Assembly (NCBI GenBank): GCA_017399665.1
Contig: JAFQBR010000192.1
Span: 1 to 26,547 of the forward strand
Source: Clostridia bacterium
GTDB taxonomy: Bacteria; Bacillota_A; Clostridia; Christensenellales; Borkfalkiaceae
Direction of reading: 5' to 3'
DNA: 26,547 bases
Each line of letters starts with the position of its first letter. Positions within the stretch are counted from its first letter, which is position 1. This document shows positions 16,325-23,396 of the stretch, in pieces. The translations under genes and the position numbers were made by a program. The notes below the pieces were generated by a model. That model did no database searches. It saw nothing but the letters and a program-made list of their open reading frames with translations, and had not been told where the DNA came from.

Positions 16325-18136
16325 TTACAATGTTCTTAAAATATTATTAATAACTTTTTCTGTTCTAGGTAGAACGTTAGAGCCGTAAGTTCTTTCAAGT
16401 AAGTTAAGAAGCTCTTTTAAAGCACCCTTAACGTATTCTTCAAATCTACCCTCTATTTTGCTAATAAGTTTTCTTGAAAGCATAAAGTCGATAGCCGTTT
16501 CTTTACTACCGCCGGTTGCAACGAATACGGGAACGATATTATCTATTTGTGTTAAAATACGGTTACCGATTGCAATACCGAACTGATCGTAAACGTATTC
16601 AGTAACGACATTTAGCTTATTATAATCCTCTTTTGTAAGGCGATATTCAGGCGTATTAAGCGCGATATCGTATAAAGAAGCAAGCTTGCTATGGCCTAAA
16701 GTTATTGGATCGCTATCCCCTTGAACAACGAAAGCGTCGTTCTTATAGTCGAAGTCGGTGGTAATAGCACGGTCGTAAACCTTATCTGTAATAGTAAAGG
16801 TAGAGTCGTCCTTATTGGCAGTACCTACAAAATAAGAGTTCGTGGGAATTCTAATAATACCGTTTTCAAGCTTTACAGGTGGGATGAAATCGTAAGGAAT
16901 TTGAAGAATTTTTAATTGCCATTCCTCTTCGGGATATTCCAAAACTGAAAGCAAGTCTGCAAAGTAATATTCAACACGTGAAATATTCATTTCGTCAAGA
17001 ACGAAAATATGTATTGTGTCGGGATTATAGTTAGCGCGGTAAAGCTCTACTAAGAAATCCGTTTCTGAATAGGTTTGGGTAAATTCGTTAAAGAAGCCCA
17101 AGATATTACTCTTATCTCTCCAAGTAGCTTGAACGGGCATAAATAATACTCTACCGTTTACAAACTTAGCAAAATATCTGGGAAGTGAAGATTTACCTGT
17201 ACCGGATAGACCTTCTAAGATTTCGAAGTGTGAAGCAGCAAAACCGCTTATGAAAAATCTAATAGTGTCAATATCAAAGTAAAGTTTTTCGTATTCAGCA
17301 AGATAATTTCTAAATCTATTAGCAAGCTGGTCTAACGTAATGTCTGCGCTGTCAAGGCTAAGTGCATCCATGCCTTCAAACTCGTTATCAACACGTGAAA
17401 GAGCGGGGAAAACCTTTTCTCTATCTTCAAGCTCGCGCTTATCTGAAACGTAAGATTCACCAGCCCCGCCAACGCCTGCGCCAGCGCCTGCACCACCGCC
17501 AAGACCGGGCGCAAAGCCCTCCATAGTGCCTTCTTTGTTTTCATCAAAAGCAGCCGTTACGTCGTTAGTGATAAATTCTTCGTCATCAAAAACGGGTTCT
17601 GAATTTTGGTCGAAGAACTTAAAGGGTTTATCAATAAATATAAAGTTAATAACGAACATTAAAACTGCGCCGATTATTAAGAATAAAAGAGCGTAAATGC
17701 AAAGTGATAACACAAAAGTCTGTGTTAAATACTGAATTAGGTTACCAATATTTTCTGCATTTATGGGTTTTTGAATAATAATGCCAATACCAAAAGATAA
17801 AACTGCGCAAGCCATAGCTGTTAAAAGGTACGACCCGATCATTTTTAAGCTGTAAGGCTTTTTATTATTAACGATAGCATAACGTCTTTCGTAAATGAAA
17901 GCAACTGCAAACACTATAATATAAATAGTAATCAAAATTAGCGAAACCATACTAGAAACACTACCCTTGATTTCTCTAAATCCTAAATTGGTAGCAATTT
18001 TAGCAATGGGGTTTTTGCTACTTACGATTTTTGCAGAAGTATCTAAGCAAATACCTGTAAATAAGAAGATAAATGCGTAGAAAATAGAAAGCGCAATAGC
18101 AATAAGATTTTTTCTTGTGAATAGAACTTTAAACAT
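16325..18136 (-). CDS. Membrane-anchored McrB-like AAA+ ATPase
   Basis: Fusion protein of 603 aa. The N-terminal 170 residues carry four hydrophobic segments (about 10-30, 60-82, 100-121, 133-168). A linker follows: an acidic part (residues 180-205), then a Gly/Ala run (211-226), then charged residues. The AAA+ domain spans about 285-600, with Walker A GLSGTGKS (309-316), Walker B IFVLDEMN (377-384), the McrB-type continuation NISRVEYYFADLLSVLE (384-400), sensor 1 GTANKDD (438-444) and an arginine-finger candidate in YDRA (454-457). McrB normally drives a McrC nuclease in the cytosol. Here it is tethered to the membrane and sits among export genes, so a role in remodelling or powering surface assembly is inferred. 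GGAGAT precedes ATG 18136. Confidence 0.82.
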   Translation of the reverse strand: MFKVLFTRKNLIAIALSIFYAFIFLFTGICLDTSAKIVSSKNPIAKIATNLGFREIKGSVSSMVSLILITIYIIVFAVAFIYERRYAIVNNKKPYSLKMIGSYLLTAMACAVLSFGIGIIIQKPINAENIGNLIQYLTQTFVLSLCIYALLFLIIGAVLMFVINFIFIDKPFKFFDQNSEPVFDDEEFITNDVTAAFDENKEGTMEGFAPGLGGGAGAGAGVGGAGESYVSDKRELEDREKVFPALSRVDNEFEGMDALSLDSADITLDQLANRFRNYLAEYEKLYFDIDTIRFFISGFAASHFEILEGLSGTGKSSLPRYFAKFVNGRVLFMPVQATWRDKSNILGFFNEFTQTYSETDFLVELYRANYNPDTIHIFVLDEMNISRVEYYFADLLSVLEYPEEEWQLKILQIPYDFIPPVKLENGIIRIPTNSYFVGTANKDDSTFTITDKVYDRAITTDFDYKNDAFVVQGDSDPITLGHSKLASLYDIALNTPEYRLTKEDYNKLNVVTEYVYDQFGIAIGNRILTQIDNIVPVFVATGGSKETAIDFMLSRKLISKIEGRFEEYVKGALKELLNLLERTYGSNVLPRTEKVINNILRTL

Positions 18137-18221
18137 AATTAATCTCCGTAAAATACTGTTTGTATTTTTTAGTTTTTGCTAGAAATAGTAATTTGTAATT
18201 AGTTAAAATATTTTATATATG

Positions 18222-19232
18222 TCAATTTTCTTCCGATTCCTCTTTTTCAGAAGGAATTTCTATGTTTTCAGAAGAAACATTACCGGAAGAATCACTTTTT
18301 TCCTTAATTAAAACGTCTTCTGACTGTTCTTTGAGCTGTGGATTATCAATTTCTTTTTTACCAACAAAACCTTCGTCGTTAAAGGTGTACTCAAAGCCTT
18401 TAAAGTAAATTCTTTGCACCGTTTCGCTTGCAAGCCCTTCACTTTTCTTTTCGTTTTTAAAATTAATGGCGGATGCCAAAATTTCAATACGCTTATCCTG
18501 CGCGTCGTGCATTTTATCTGTAAAGCGGTCAATCATTATTAAACAGTAAATAACCGCAAGTATAGTCAGCATGCCTGCATAGGACTGGAAGAACATTACG
18601 AACGCGCCAACGTAGGGCACTCTTTTGCCCGTATACCGACCAAGAACGTCACTTTTTTTGGGGTGGAACTTATCGTCGCCGTTGTTAGAGTCCCCGCGCG
18701 TAATATATCCGTCTGCGGTAAACCCAACAATTCTGTGGATAATATTTTCCCCTTTATCGTCTACAAAAGCAATGACGTCGTAGCGTTCTAATATCTTGTT
18801 GGAAACGTCTTCTAAAACGATAACGTCGTAAGTATTAAATTGGTTTGTTAGATTATTGGTAATAAGGTAGTCGTTTGCTTTGTTTTTTTCACTCATTGAC
18901 CCCGATGCTACAACGATAATGCCCTTTCCGCCTACCATTGCAATTCCGGAATTAAATTTAGAAACGATTGCTAAAGCCAGCGCAGGAATGGTTATAGCCA
19001 TAAAGAGATAAAAGAAAACCTGTCTGATTATTCTTAAAATTTTCTTTTGCCTTTTAACGTGCGCCTGATTTTCAAAAATAGCCTCGTCAATCAAGTCAAG
19101 GTCCCTGTATCCGCCTTGATACTCACTTATTGCAGACAGCGCATAAGACCTATAAAGTATTGTGAAAATGACAGAGAAACTAAGCACCCCTACTCCAGTT
19201 ACTACCAACGCAATAATATCAAACGTGTGCAT
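18222..19232 (-). CDS. sipW: SipW-like signal peptidase I (S26B) with extended C-terminal tail
   Basis: Membrane peptidase of 336 aa. It has hydrophobic segments at about residues 5-27, 70-92 and 206-236. Catalytic Ser112 is in the VASGSM motif. His166 in the IIHRIVG motif replaces the Lys of bacterial P-type enzymes, marking the archaeal/ER-type S26B class that includes B. subtilis SipW. The third block has GDSNNGDD with Asp181 and Asp186. There is an unusual N-terminal pair of helices and a charged C-terminal tail of about 95 residues, Ser/Glu/Lys-rich at the end. It probably cleaves the three SipW-type precursors encoded upstream. GGAGAT lies before ATG 19232. It is 85 bp upstream of the AAA+ gene and in the same direction. 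Confidence 0.9.
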   Translation of the reverse strand: MHTFDIIALVVTGVGVLSFSVIFTILYRSYALSAISEYQGGYRDLDLIDEAIFENQAHVKRQKKILRIIRQVFFYLFMAITIPALALAIVSKFNSGIAMVGGKGIIVVASGSMSEKNKANDYLITNNLTNQFNTYDVIVLEDVSNKILERYDVIAFVDDKGENIIHRIVGFTADGYITRGDSNNGDDKFHPKKSDVLGRYTGKRVPYVGAFVMFFQSYAGMLTILAVIYCLIMIDRFTDKMHDAQDKRIEILASAINFKNEKKSEGLASETVQRIYFKGFEYTFNDEGFVGKKEIDNPQLKEQSEDVLIKEKSDSSGNVSSENIEIPSEKEESEEN

Positions 19233-19315
19233 ACAATCTCCGAAAGTGTGTGTTTTTAAATAAAAACGTGTAGTTAATACCCTGCGGTATTATAATTTCG
19301 TTTACCCTTTTTGCA

Positions 19316-19345
19316 TTAAAGGGCCGTTTGGGCGTTCGCCCTTAA
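19316..19345 (-). terminator. Hairpin after the SipW-type protein gene at 19355
   Basis: TTAAGGGC and GCCCTTTAA (minus strand) form a stem with one bulge. An alternative GGGC-GAAC-GCCC tetraloop hairpin lies inside. No clear T-run, so it may only slow or partly end transcription before the peptidase gene. Confidence 0.45.
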
Positions 19346-19354
19346 GAATTTAAC

Positions 19355-20200
19355 CTATTTAACCATAGCAGAAACAACAAATCCTAAGTTCGGATCGCTA
19401 TTAGAGTTAACCCTAGCGGTTACAAGCTCTTTAAAGCCGTTCAGTTGCTCGTAAATCTCTTCCGACTTCATAGCGTAAATGCCATCTAACGTACTAACAA
19501 ACGCATTTGTAAGCGCGTCTGCAGTTAAGGGATTACCGTTTGCATCTACCCCGTCGTAATAATAACTTGGGTTAACAAATGCAAATTTTTCGCCCCATAA
19601 AATGGTCATTGTATAGCTAAAGTGCGCAACGTAAGTCTGATAACCGTGTTCCATAATCGGGTTACCATGTTCATCCTTTTGTTCAACTAGAATATAGCCG
19701 TTATTAACCTTGCTAAGGTCAGTAATAGGCGGATTTATTCCGTCGTTTAGGTTGCGTAATTCAATTTGGTCGTTTGTAAGATTGGGCAATCTAATATAGC
19801 CATTTTGTTCTGCCTGTTTTAAGTTAGAATTTGTGTAGTCCAGCGTTACCAAAAGCGTACCAAGGTGTTGAGCGTTCGTCACAGTACCAGATATAGTGAT
19901 GGTAAGACTTTCACGGTCTCCTCCATCTTCTGCGCGAACTCTTCCCGTATAATCTGCAGGCTCGAACTTAAGCGACTGATCCTTTAGTCTGCCGTCCTCT
20001 ACCCCATTTACGGTAATAGTCATAATCGAGGTGGAAACCGTTGCTACTGAAACACCTATTTCGGACTTAGCTTTGGCATTAGAGGAAATAATCCACGCGC
20101 TAAAACCGGATGCAATTAATGCAACCGTTATCAGCAGTGCCGAAACCACTCCTATTAATTTTCGTTTCAACGATTTTCTCGTTATTCTATTATTAAGCAC
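19355..20200 (-). CDS. SipW-dependent exported protein, paralogue 3
   Basis: Secreted protein of 281 aa. It begins at GTG (20200-20198) with AGGAG 7 nt upstream. The N-terminus is a SipW-cognate signal: basic ITRKSLKRKL, a hydrophobic core, then GFSAWIISSNAKAKSEIGVSV, with the cleavage likely after the AKA region. The mature chain is rich in Thr/Val/Asn beta-strands (SLTITISGTV, LLVTLDYTN), like TasA-type fibre subunits. It shares the motif WGxxFxxxNPxxY (WGEKFAFVNPSYYYDG) with the two other family members in this cluster. It lies upstream of and next to the peptidase gene. A fibre or surface-layer subunit role is inferred; sequence identity to TasA itself was not seen. Confidence 0.82.
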   Translation of the reverse strand: MLNNRITRKSLKRKLIGVVSALLITVALIASGFSAWIISSNAKAKSEIGVSVATVSTSIMTITVNGVEDGRLKDQSLKFEPADYTGRVRAEDGGDRESLTITISGTVTNAQHLGTLLVTLDYTNSNLKQAEQNGYIRLPNLTNDQIELRNLNDGINPPITDLSKVNNGYILVEQKDEHGNPIMEHGYQTYVAHFSYTMTILWGEKFAFVNPSYYYDGVDANGNPLTADALTNAFVSTLDGIYAMKSEEIYEQLNGFKELVTARVNSNSDPNLGFVVSAMVK

Positions 20201-20231
20201 CGATATACTCCTGTGTGTGCATGATTTAAAC

Positions 20232-20268
20232 CTGCGCGCATCTTCCTATAGCTTTTTTAATCGCGCAG
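20232..20268 (-). other. Leader hairpin ahead of the 20200 start
   Basis: CTGCGCG (20232-20238) pairs with CGCGCAG (20262-20268) across a 23-nt loop, about 30 nt before the start codon. Confidence 0.4.
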
Positions 20269-20372
20269 AAACAAACATATAACAGTTTGCTGTGGAAAAC
20301 CTTTCCACTAATTAATAACTACGTGTACGCGCGAATGCGTACCTTGCCCAGATTTGGGCATACCTTTACCTT

Positions 20373-20510
20373 ATTTTAGGCATAGTTCAGCCTTTTTAGC
20401 GCTTTTTTGCTATTTTAGGCATAGTTCAGCCTTTTTAGCGCTTTTTTGCTATTTTAGGCATAGCTCAGCCTTTTTAGCGCTTTTTTGCTATTTTAGGCAT
20501 AACTCAGCCT
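20373..20510. repeat. 39-bp tandem repeat, three full copies plus a partial one
   Basis: Units at 20373-20411, 20412-20450 and 20451-20489, then a partial unit at 20490-20510. Each starts ATTTTAGGCATAGTTCAGCC; the three full units differ only by T/C in that stretch. Each unit can fold AGGC with GCCT followed by five T. There are no spacers, so this is not a CRISPR array. Confidence 0.92.
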
Positions 20511-20821
20511 TATTTAGGCATAATTTGGGCTTTTTTAATATACCTTTCCCATTTAAGCGTACCTCTAGCTTTTTAAAATACCTTTTTAAGTTAGGCATAG
20601 TTAAAGCTTTTTACATACGTTGGGCTTTTTTAGGCAGGGTTTTGTCTTTAAAGCACTATTTGCTGATTTAGCATTATAATAATAGCTTTTTCGCACACCA
20701 CGCCATTTTTAGGTATTTTTTTGCCTTTTATTGGCAATTTTACCCACTATTAGCTTATTTATAATAAATTTGGTTGTGATTGTGTTTTTAAAGGCAATTT
20801 TTTAACGCGTAAAAGTTCTGT

Positions 20822-20835
20822 TAATCGACTTATAG
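20822..20835 (-). repeat. Dispersed 14-bp motif, copy 3
   Basis: CTATAAGTCGATTA on the minus strand, in the large intergenic region. Confidence 0.75.
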
Positions 20836-21149
20836 GGCGTTTTTATCCCTTTTTAGTAAACAAACAGAAAATTGGCAAACCTATACCAAACCCATTGGTA
20901 CATTTACCCTTTAAAATTACGTGAAAAATCAACTATTTAATTATTGCCAAAAACTCTTTTTTTCGATTCTTTTCCGTACGTGCTTTTTATAAGTTTTAGC
21001 GCTGTTTTTTATTAATGCACACAAAAACTTTAAACTTTTTTCTTTTACCTCTGCTTTAACCCTTAAACAGCAAATAAAGCTTAAAAAACAAAAAGTTGCT
21101 TTATTCGTTGGTAATTTAAAAAAAGTCCAAAAACACAAAATCCCTTTAC

Positions 21150-21174
21150 CCGATAGGGCGCATTGCCCTATCGG
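21150..21174 (-). terminator. Strong hairpin after paralogue 2
   Basis: CCGATAGGGC (21150-21159) and GCCCTATCGG (21165-21174), a perfect 10-bp stem with a 5-nt loop, and outer CCTTT/AAAGG that can extend it. The T-tract on the minus strand is broken, so termination may be partial. It separates the two-gene 22751-21213 unit from the rest of the cluster. Confidence 0.7.
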
Positions 21175-21212
21175 AAAAGGTATATACAGATCGAAAAATA
21201 TTTAATTTGCTA

Positions 21213-21959
21213 TTATGCAACCTCTGCTAATACGGTTACTTTAATAGTCTTTCCGCCTACTTTTTCATTGAAAGCCGTAAGCACGCTTTCTATGGTATTT
21301 AAAATATCAGCGTCTTCAGTAGTGCTAAAATCAACGTCTTCGTCAAAATAATAACCTGGGTTTTTATTTCCAAATGCAGAACCCCATTTTAATTTTAAAT
21401 CGATGTCAAAATCAGCATTTGATCCTGAAGCATGATAATAATCTGAACCGTCGCCAATATCAATGGTGTAGATATATGTATGAGCAACACCTTCAGCAAT
21501 TGTTTCAACGGCATGTTCCATATCTAGTTCGATATAATTAGCTTCAATAGCTGCTGCAAAAGCAGATAAATCAACCGTTAACGTAAGTTTGCCAAGGTTT
21601 TCTATATTTTTAACTACACCCTTTATTTTAACTGATAAATTTTCAGTATCAGTAGAACCGGTTTCAGCCTTTAAATAACCTTCAGTATCTGCACCATCAG
21701 GACCAAAAGTTAATTTATCCTTATGAGCGCCACCTTCTGTTGATGCAAATAAAGTTTCGTCCATTTCTATTGTTAAATTACCTCTTTCAATGGTTGCAAC
21801 GTCAACGCCAACCGTGCCTTCTGCTTTAGCATTAGTTGAAATAACCCATGCTGCAAAACCGGTTGCCATCATAGCAACAGACATAAATATTGCAACGCCG
21901 AATACTATGATTTTACGCTTGAAAGAATTTCTTGTTAATCTATTTTTTGCCATTTTCAT
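21213..21959 (-). CDS. SipW-dependent exported protein, paralogue 2
   Basis: Secreted protein of 248 aa. The signal region (LTRNSFKRKIIVFG, hydrophobic core, GFAAWVISTNAKAEGTVGVDV) is closely similar to that of the 19355-20200 product. The mature part is acidic and beta-rich (NLTIEMDETL, LTLTVDLSAF). The shared motif reads LKWGSAFGNKNPGYYFDED near residues 188-206. It is followed by a helical stretch (ILNTIESVLTAFNEK) and a terminal strand. AAGGAG lies 7 nt before ATG 21959, the first Met; the second Met, two codons on, has poorer spacing. It follows paralogue 1 by 48 bp, so the two are co-transcribed. It is a likely co-subunit of a fibre or layer. Confidence 0.83.
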   Translation of the reverse strand: MKMAKNRLTRNSFKRKIIVFGVAIFMSVAMMATGFAAWVISTNAKAEGTVGVDVATIERGNLTIEMDETLFASTEGGAHKDKLTFGPDGADTEGYLKAETGSTDTENLSVKIKGVVKNIENLGKLTLTVDLSAFAAAIEANYIELDMEHAVETIAEGVAHTYIYTIDIGDGSDYYHASGSNADFDIDLKLKWGSAFGNKNPGYYFDEDVDFSTTEDADILNTIESVLTAFNEKVGGKTIKVTVLAEVA

Positions 21960-22007
21960 AATATTTCTCCTTTAAATGTTTTTAAGATAATTGTTCGCAA
22001 GCACCTA

Positions 22008-22751
22008 TTATTCAGCGAATTCAGTTGCAACGCCGCTAATAGTTACTTTATAGTTTAGCTTGCTGTTAGCTGCTGAATAAATAGCACCTAATGCTGTTTC
22101 TGCTTTTGTTGCTAGATCGTCAGTTTTTGCTTGTTCGTTAAAATATGTATAGGGGTTTTCATTACCAAATTCAGAGCCCCAAGCAAATTTAATACCAACG
22201 TAGAAAGTACCGCTTGCACCAAGAGTCATTTCAGAAGCGCTGATTTCTGGATCGGTAACCTTGTAAGCTACTGCGCTTGTACCAGGTAAAAGATTAGCTA
22301 GTGCTGCGTCAGAATACAAACCAACGGTTACAGTGATGTAGTGATTGGTAATAAGATTTGCTAATACGGTTGAATCAGCCGTCGTATTTAAGAAGGCTTC
22401 AAGGTTAACAGTAATTTCACCCTTTGTAACGTGTTGGGTTGTGTAATCAACCTTAATTGCTGAAGTTAAAACTTCTTCTTCAATGTTATTAGCAACTAAC
22501 CAATTGTGGTTGGGGCTAGGTGTACCAGCTTTACCAAAGTTAATTACAGTAGCAGGATTTGTAGCTGTTAAAGTGAAGTTAGCATCGCCAACTGCTGATG
22601 CAGTAATTGAACCGGTAGCAACTTGGTCAGTAGGTTGGTTAACGATTAACCATGATGCGAAACCTACGCTCGCGATTGCTATGCAAGAAAGCATAGCGGC
22701 AATTTTCATACTTAAAGCAAATTTTCTTTTTCTTGATTTTACAGTTTTCAT
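22008..22751 (-). CDS. SipW-dependent exported protein, paralogue 1
   Basis: Secreted protein of 247 aa, first gene of the cluster. The signal is VKSRKRKFALSMK, a hydrophobic core, then VGFASWLIVNQPTDQVATGSI, which fits the SipW-cognate pattern of Gly-aromatic plus Gly-Ser/Thr-Ile after the core. The mature chain is Ala/Thr/Val-rich and weakly charged, as in self-assembling subunits. The common motif is FAWGSEFGNENPYTYFNE near residues 188-205, followed by a helix and a terminal strand (YKVTISGVATEF). AGGAG lies 7 nt before ATG 22751. A long structured leader and a TATAAT-type promoter at 23097-23125 precede it. High expression would fit a major structural subunit (inference). Confidence 0.83.
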   Translation of the reverse strand: MKTVKSRKRKFALSMKIAAMLSCIAIASVGFASWLIVNQPTDQVATGSITASAVGDANFTLTATNPATVINFGKAGTPSPNHNWLVANNIEEEVLTSAIKVDYTTQHVTKGEITVNLEAFLNTTADSTVLANLITNHYITVTVGLYSDAALANLLPGTSAVAYKVTDPEISASEMTLGASGTFYVGIKFAWGSEFGNENPYTYFNEQAKTDDLATKAETALGAIYSAANSKLNYKVTISGVATEFAE

Positions 22752-22958
22752 TTTCGATCTCCTTTGAAACTTATTTTTTTTGCTTTTTATATATAAACGG
22801 ACGGCTTTTATCGGCTTGGGTTTTAACCGACTTAAACCCCGATTGTTTTCACAAATCTTTCATAATTGGTTTTTTAAGCTAACCTTGCTTGTTTTGCGCT
22901 ACTACATATACATATACGCATACGCGCGTTAAAAAAAATATTTTAGTATAAACTCAAT

Positions 22959-22979
22959 TATATATGTGCAACATATATA
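22959..22979. other. A/T-rich leader hairpin
   Basis: TATATATGT and ACATATATA form a perfect 9-bp stem with loop GCA, in the transcribed leader of the 22751 gene. Confidence 0.45.
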
Positions 22980-23096
22980 TGTAAAATCTACAATAATCGC
23001 AACGTTACACCATTAATTTACAGTTTTACCGAAATTTATTTGTTTAAATTGTGAAAAAAGTGATAAACTCCCCCTAAGAATTTTCACAGTATTATC

Positions 23097-23125
23097 ATTA
23101 TACAGTTTTTAGAAAAAAAAGTAAA
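23097..23125 (-). promoter_or_regulatory. Probable promoter of the surface cluster
   Basis: On the minus strand: -10 TATAAT (23102-23097), -35 TTTACT (23125-23120), 17-nt spacer. The predicted start near 23090 gives a leader of about 340 nt before the first start codon. Confidence 0.55.
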
Positions 23126-23367
23126 CGCATTTTTTTCTTTTTTTTACAATTTGTTAAAAAATAATGTATTTTTTTTATTTTTCGCAAAAGCAATGGCTAA
23201 CTTATCCACAAAAAGGCGCAATCAAAACACATTTCTGCGTATTTTTTTGTGATATTTATATAATAAAATCGAATAAATTGCATTTTGTTAAAATTACTAC
23301 CTTTTAAAATTGTAAGCAAAAAAATCTTTTTCCACTTTAAACACAGGTTTTTTTGCACAAATAAAAA

Positions 23368-23390
23368 AGCCAGAGAAAAAATCTCTGACT
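23368..23390 (-). terminator. Terminator of the nuclease-helicase gene
   Basis: On the minus strand AGTCAGAGA (23390-23382) and TCTCTGGCT (23376-23368) form a 9-bp stem with one T-G pair and a 5-nt loop, followed by TTTTTATTT. It ends just 7 bp past the stop codon. Confidence 0.9.
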
Positions 23391-23396
23391 AATTTA

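Larger units (their letters stand above)
20201..21212. other. Hairpin- and repeat-rich 1-kb intergenic region
   Basis: No convincing gene. Nearest the downstream start it has a run of short perfect hairpins: CTGCGCG/CGCGCAG (20232-20268), GTGGAAA/TTTCCAC (20292-20308), GTACGC/GCGTAC (20325-20342) and TGCCCA/TGGGCA (20345-20360). Then come a 39-bp tandem repeat (20373-20510) and decayed copies of its TTTAGGCATA core to about 20640. Copy 3 of the 14-bp motif is at 20822-20835, and a strong 10-bp hairpin closes the upstream gene at 21150-21174. A promoter for the 20200 gene should lie here, but no clear -35/-10 pair stands out. Confidence 0.6.
22752..23396. other. Long leader and promoter region of the surface cluster
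   Basis: 645 bp without a gene. From the start codon backwards it holds a stem ATCGG (22810-22814) / CCGAT (22839-22843) enclosing GGTTT/AAACC, a 9-bp A/T hairpin (22959-22979), a long-range pairing TGTGAAAA (23050-23057) / TTTTCACA (23081-23088), the promoter (23097-23125), one TTATCCACA box (23202-23210) and the terminator of the helicase gene. No riboswitch class is recognised. Confidence 0.6.

Noticed and set aside
14908..18136. Classical McrBC restriction system
   Set aside because: The ATPase has membrane segments, the partner shows no McrC nuclease motif, and the neighbours are export genes rather than methyltransferases or restriction genes.
20373..20510. CRISPR array
   Set aside because: The 39-bp units abut directly with no variable spacers, and no cas genes are present.
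20354..20671. Plus-strand frame of 105 aa with a 13-residue repeat
   Set aside because: It results from the 39-bp tandem repeat being a multiple of three. It starts at TTG without a ribosome site and has an unnatural composition.
20941..21138. Minus-strand 65-aa frame
   Set aside because: It lies after a strong hairpin, has no recognisable ribosome site or family, and a low-complexity AT-rich composition.
23202..23210. TTATCCACA DnaA box in an AT-rich stretch, possible origin
   Set aside because: It is a single box with no second clear copy and no dnaA, dnaN or rnpA nearby. One perfect 9-mer in 26.5 kb is within chance for AT-rich DNA.
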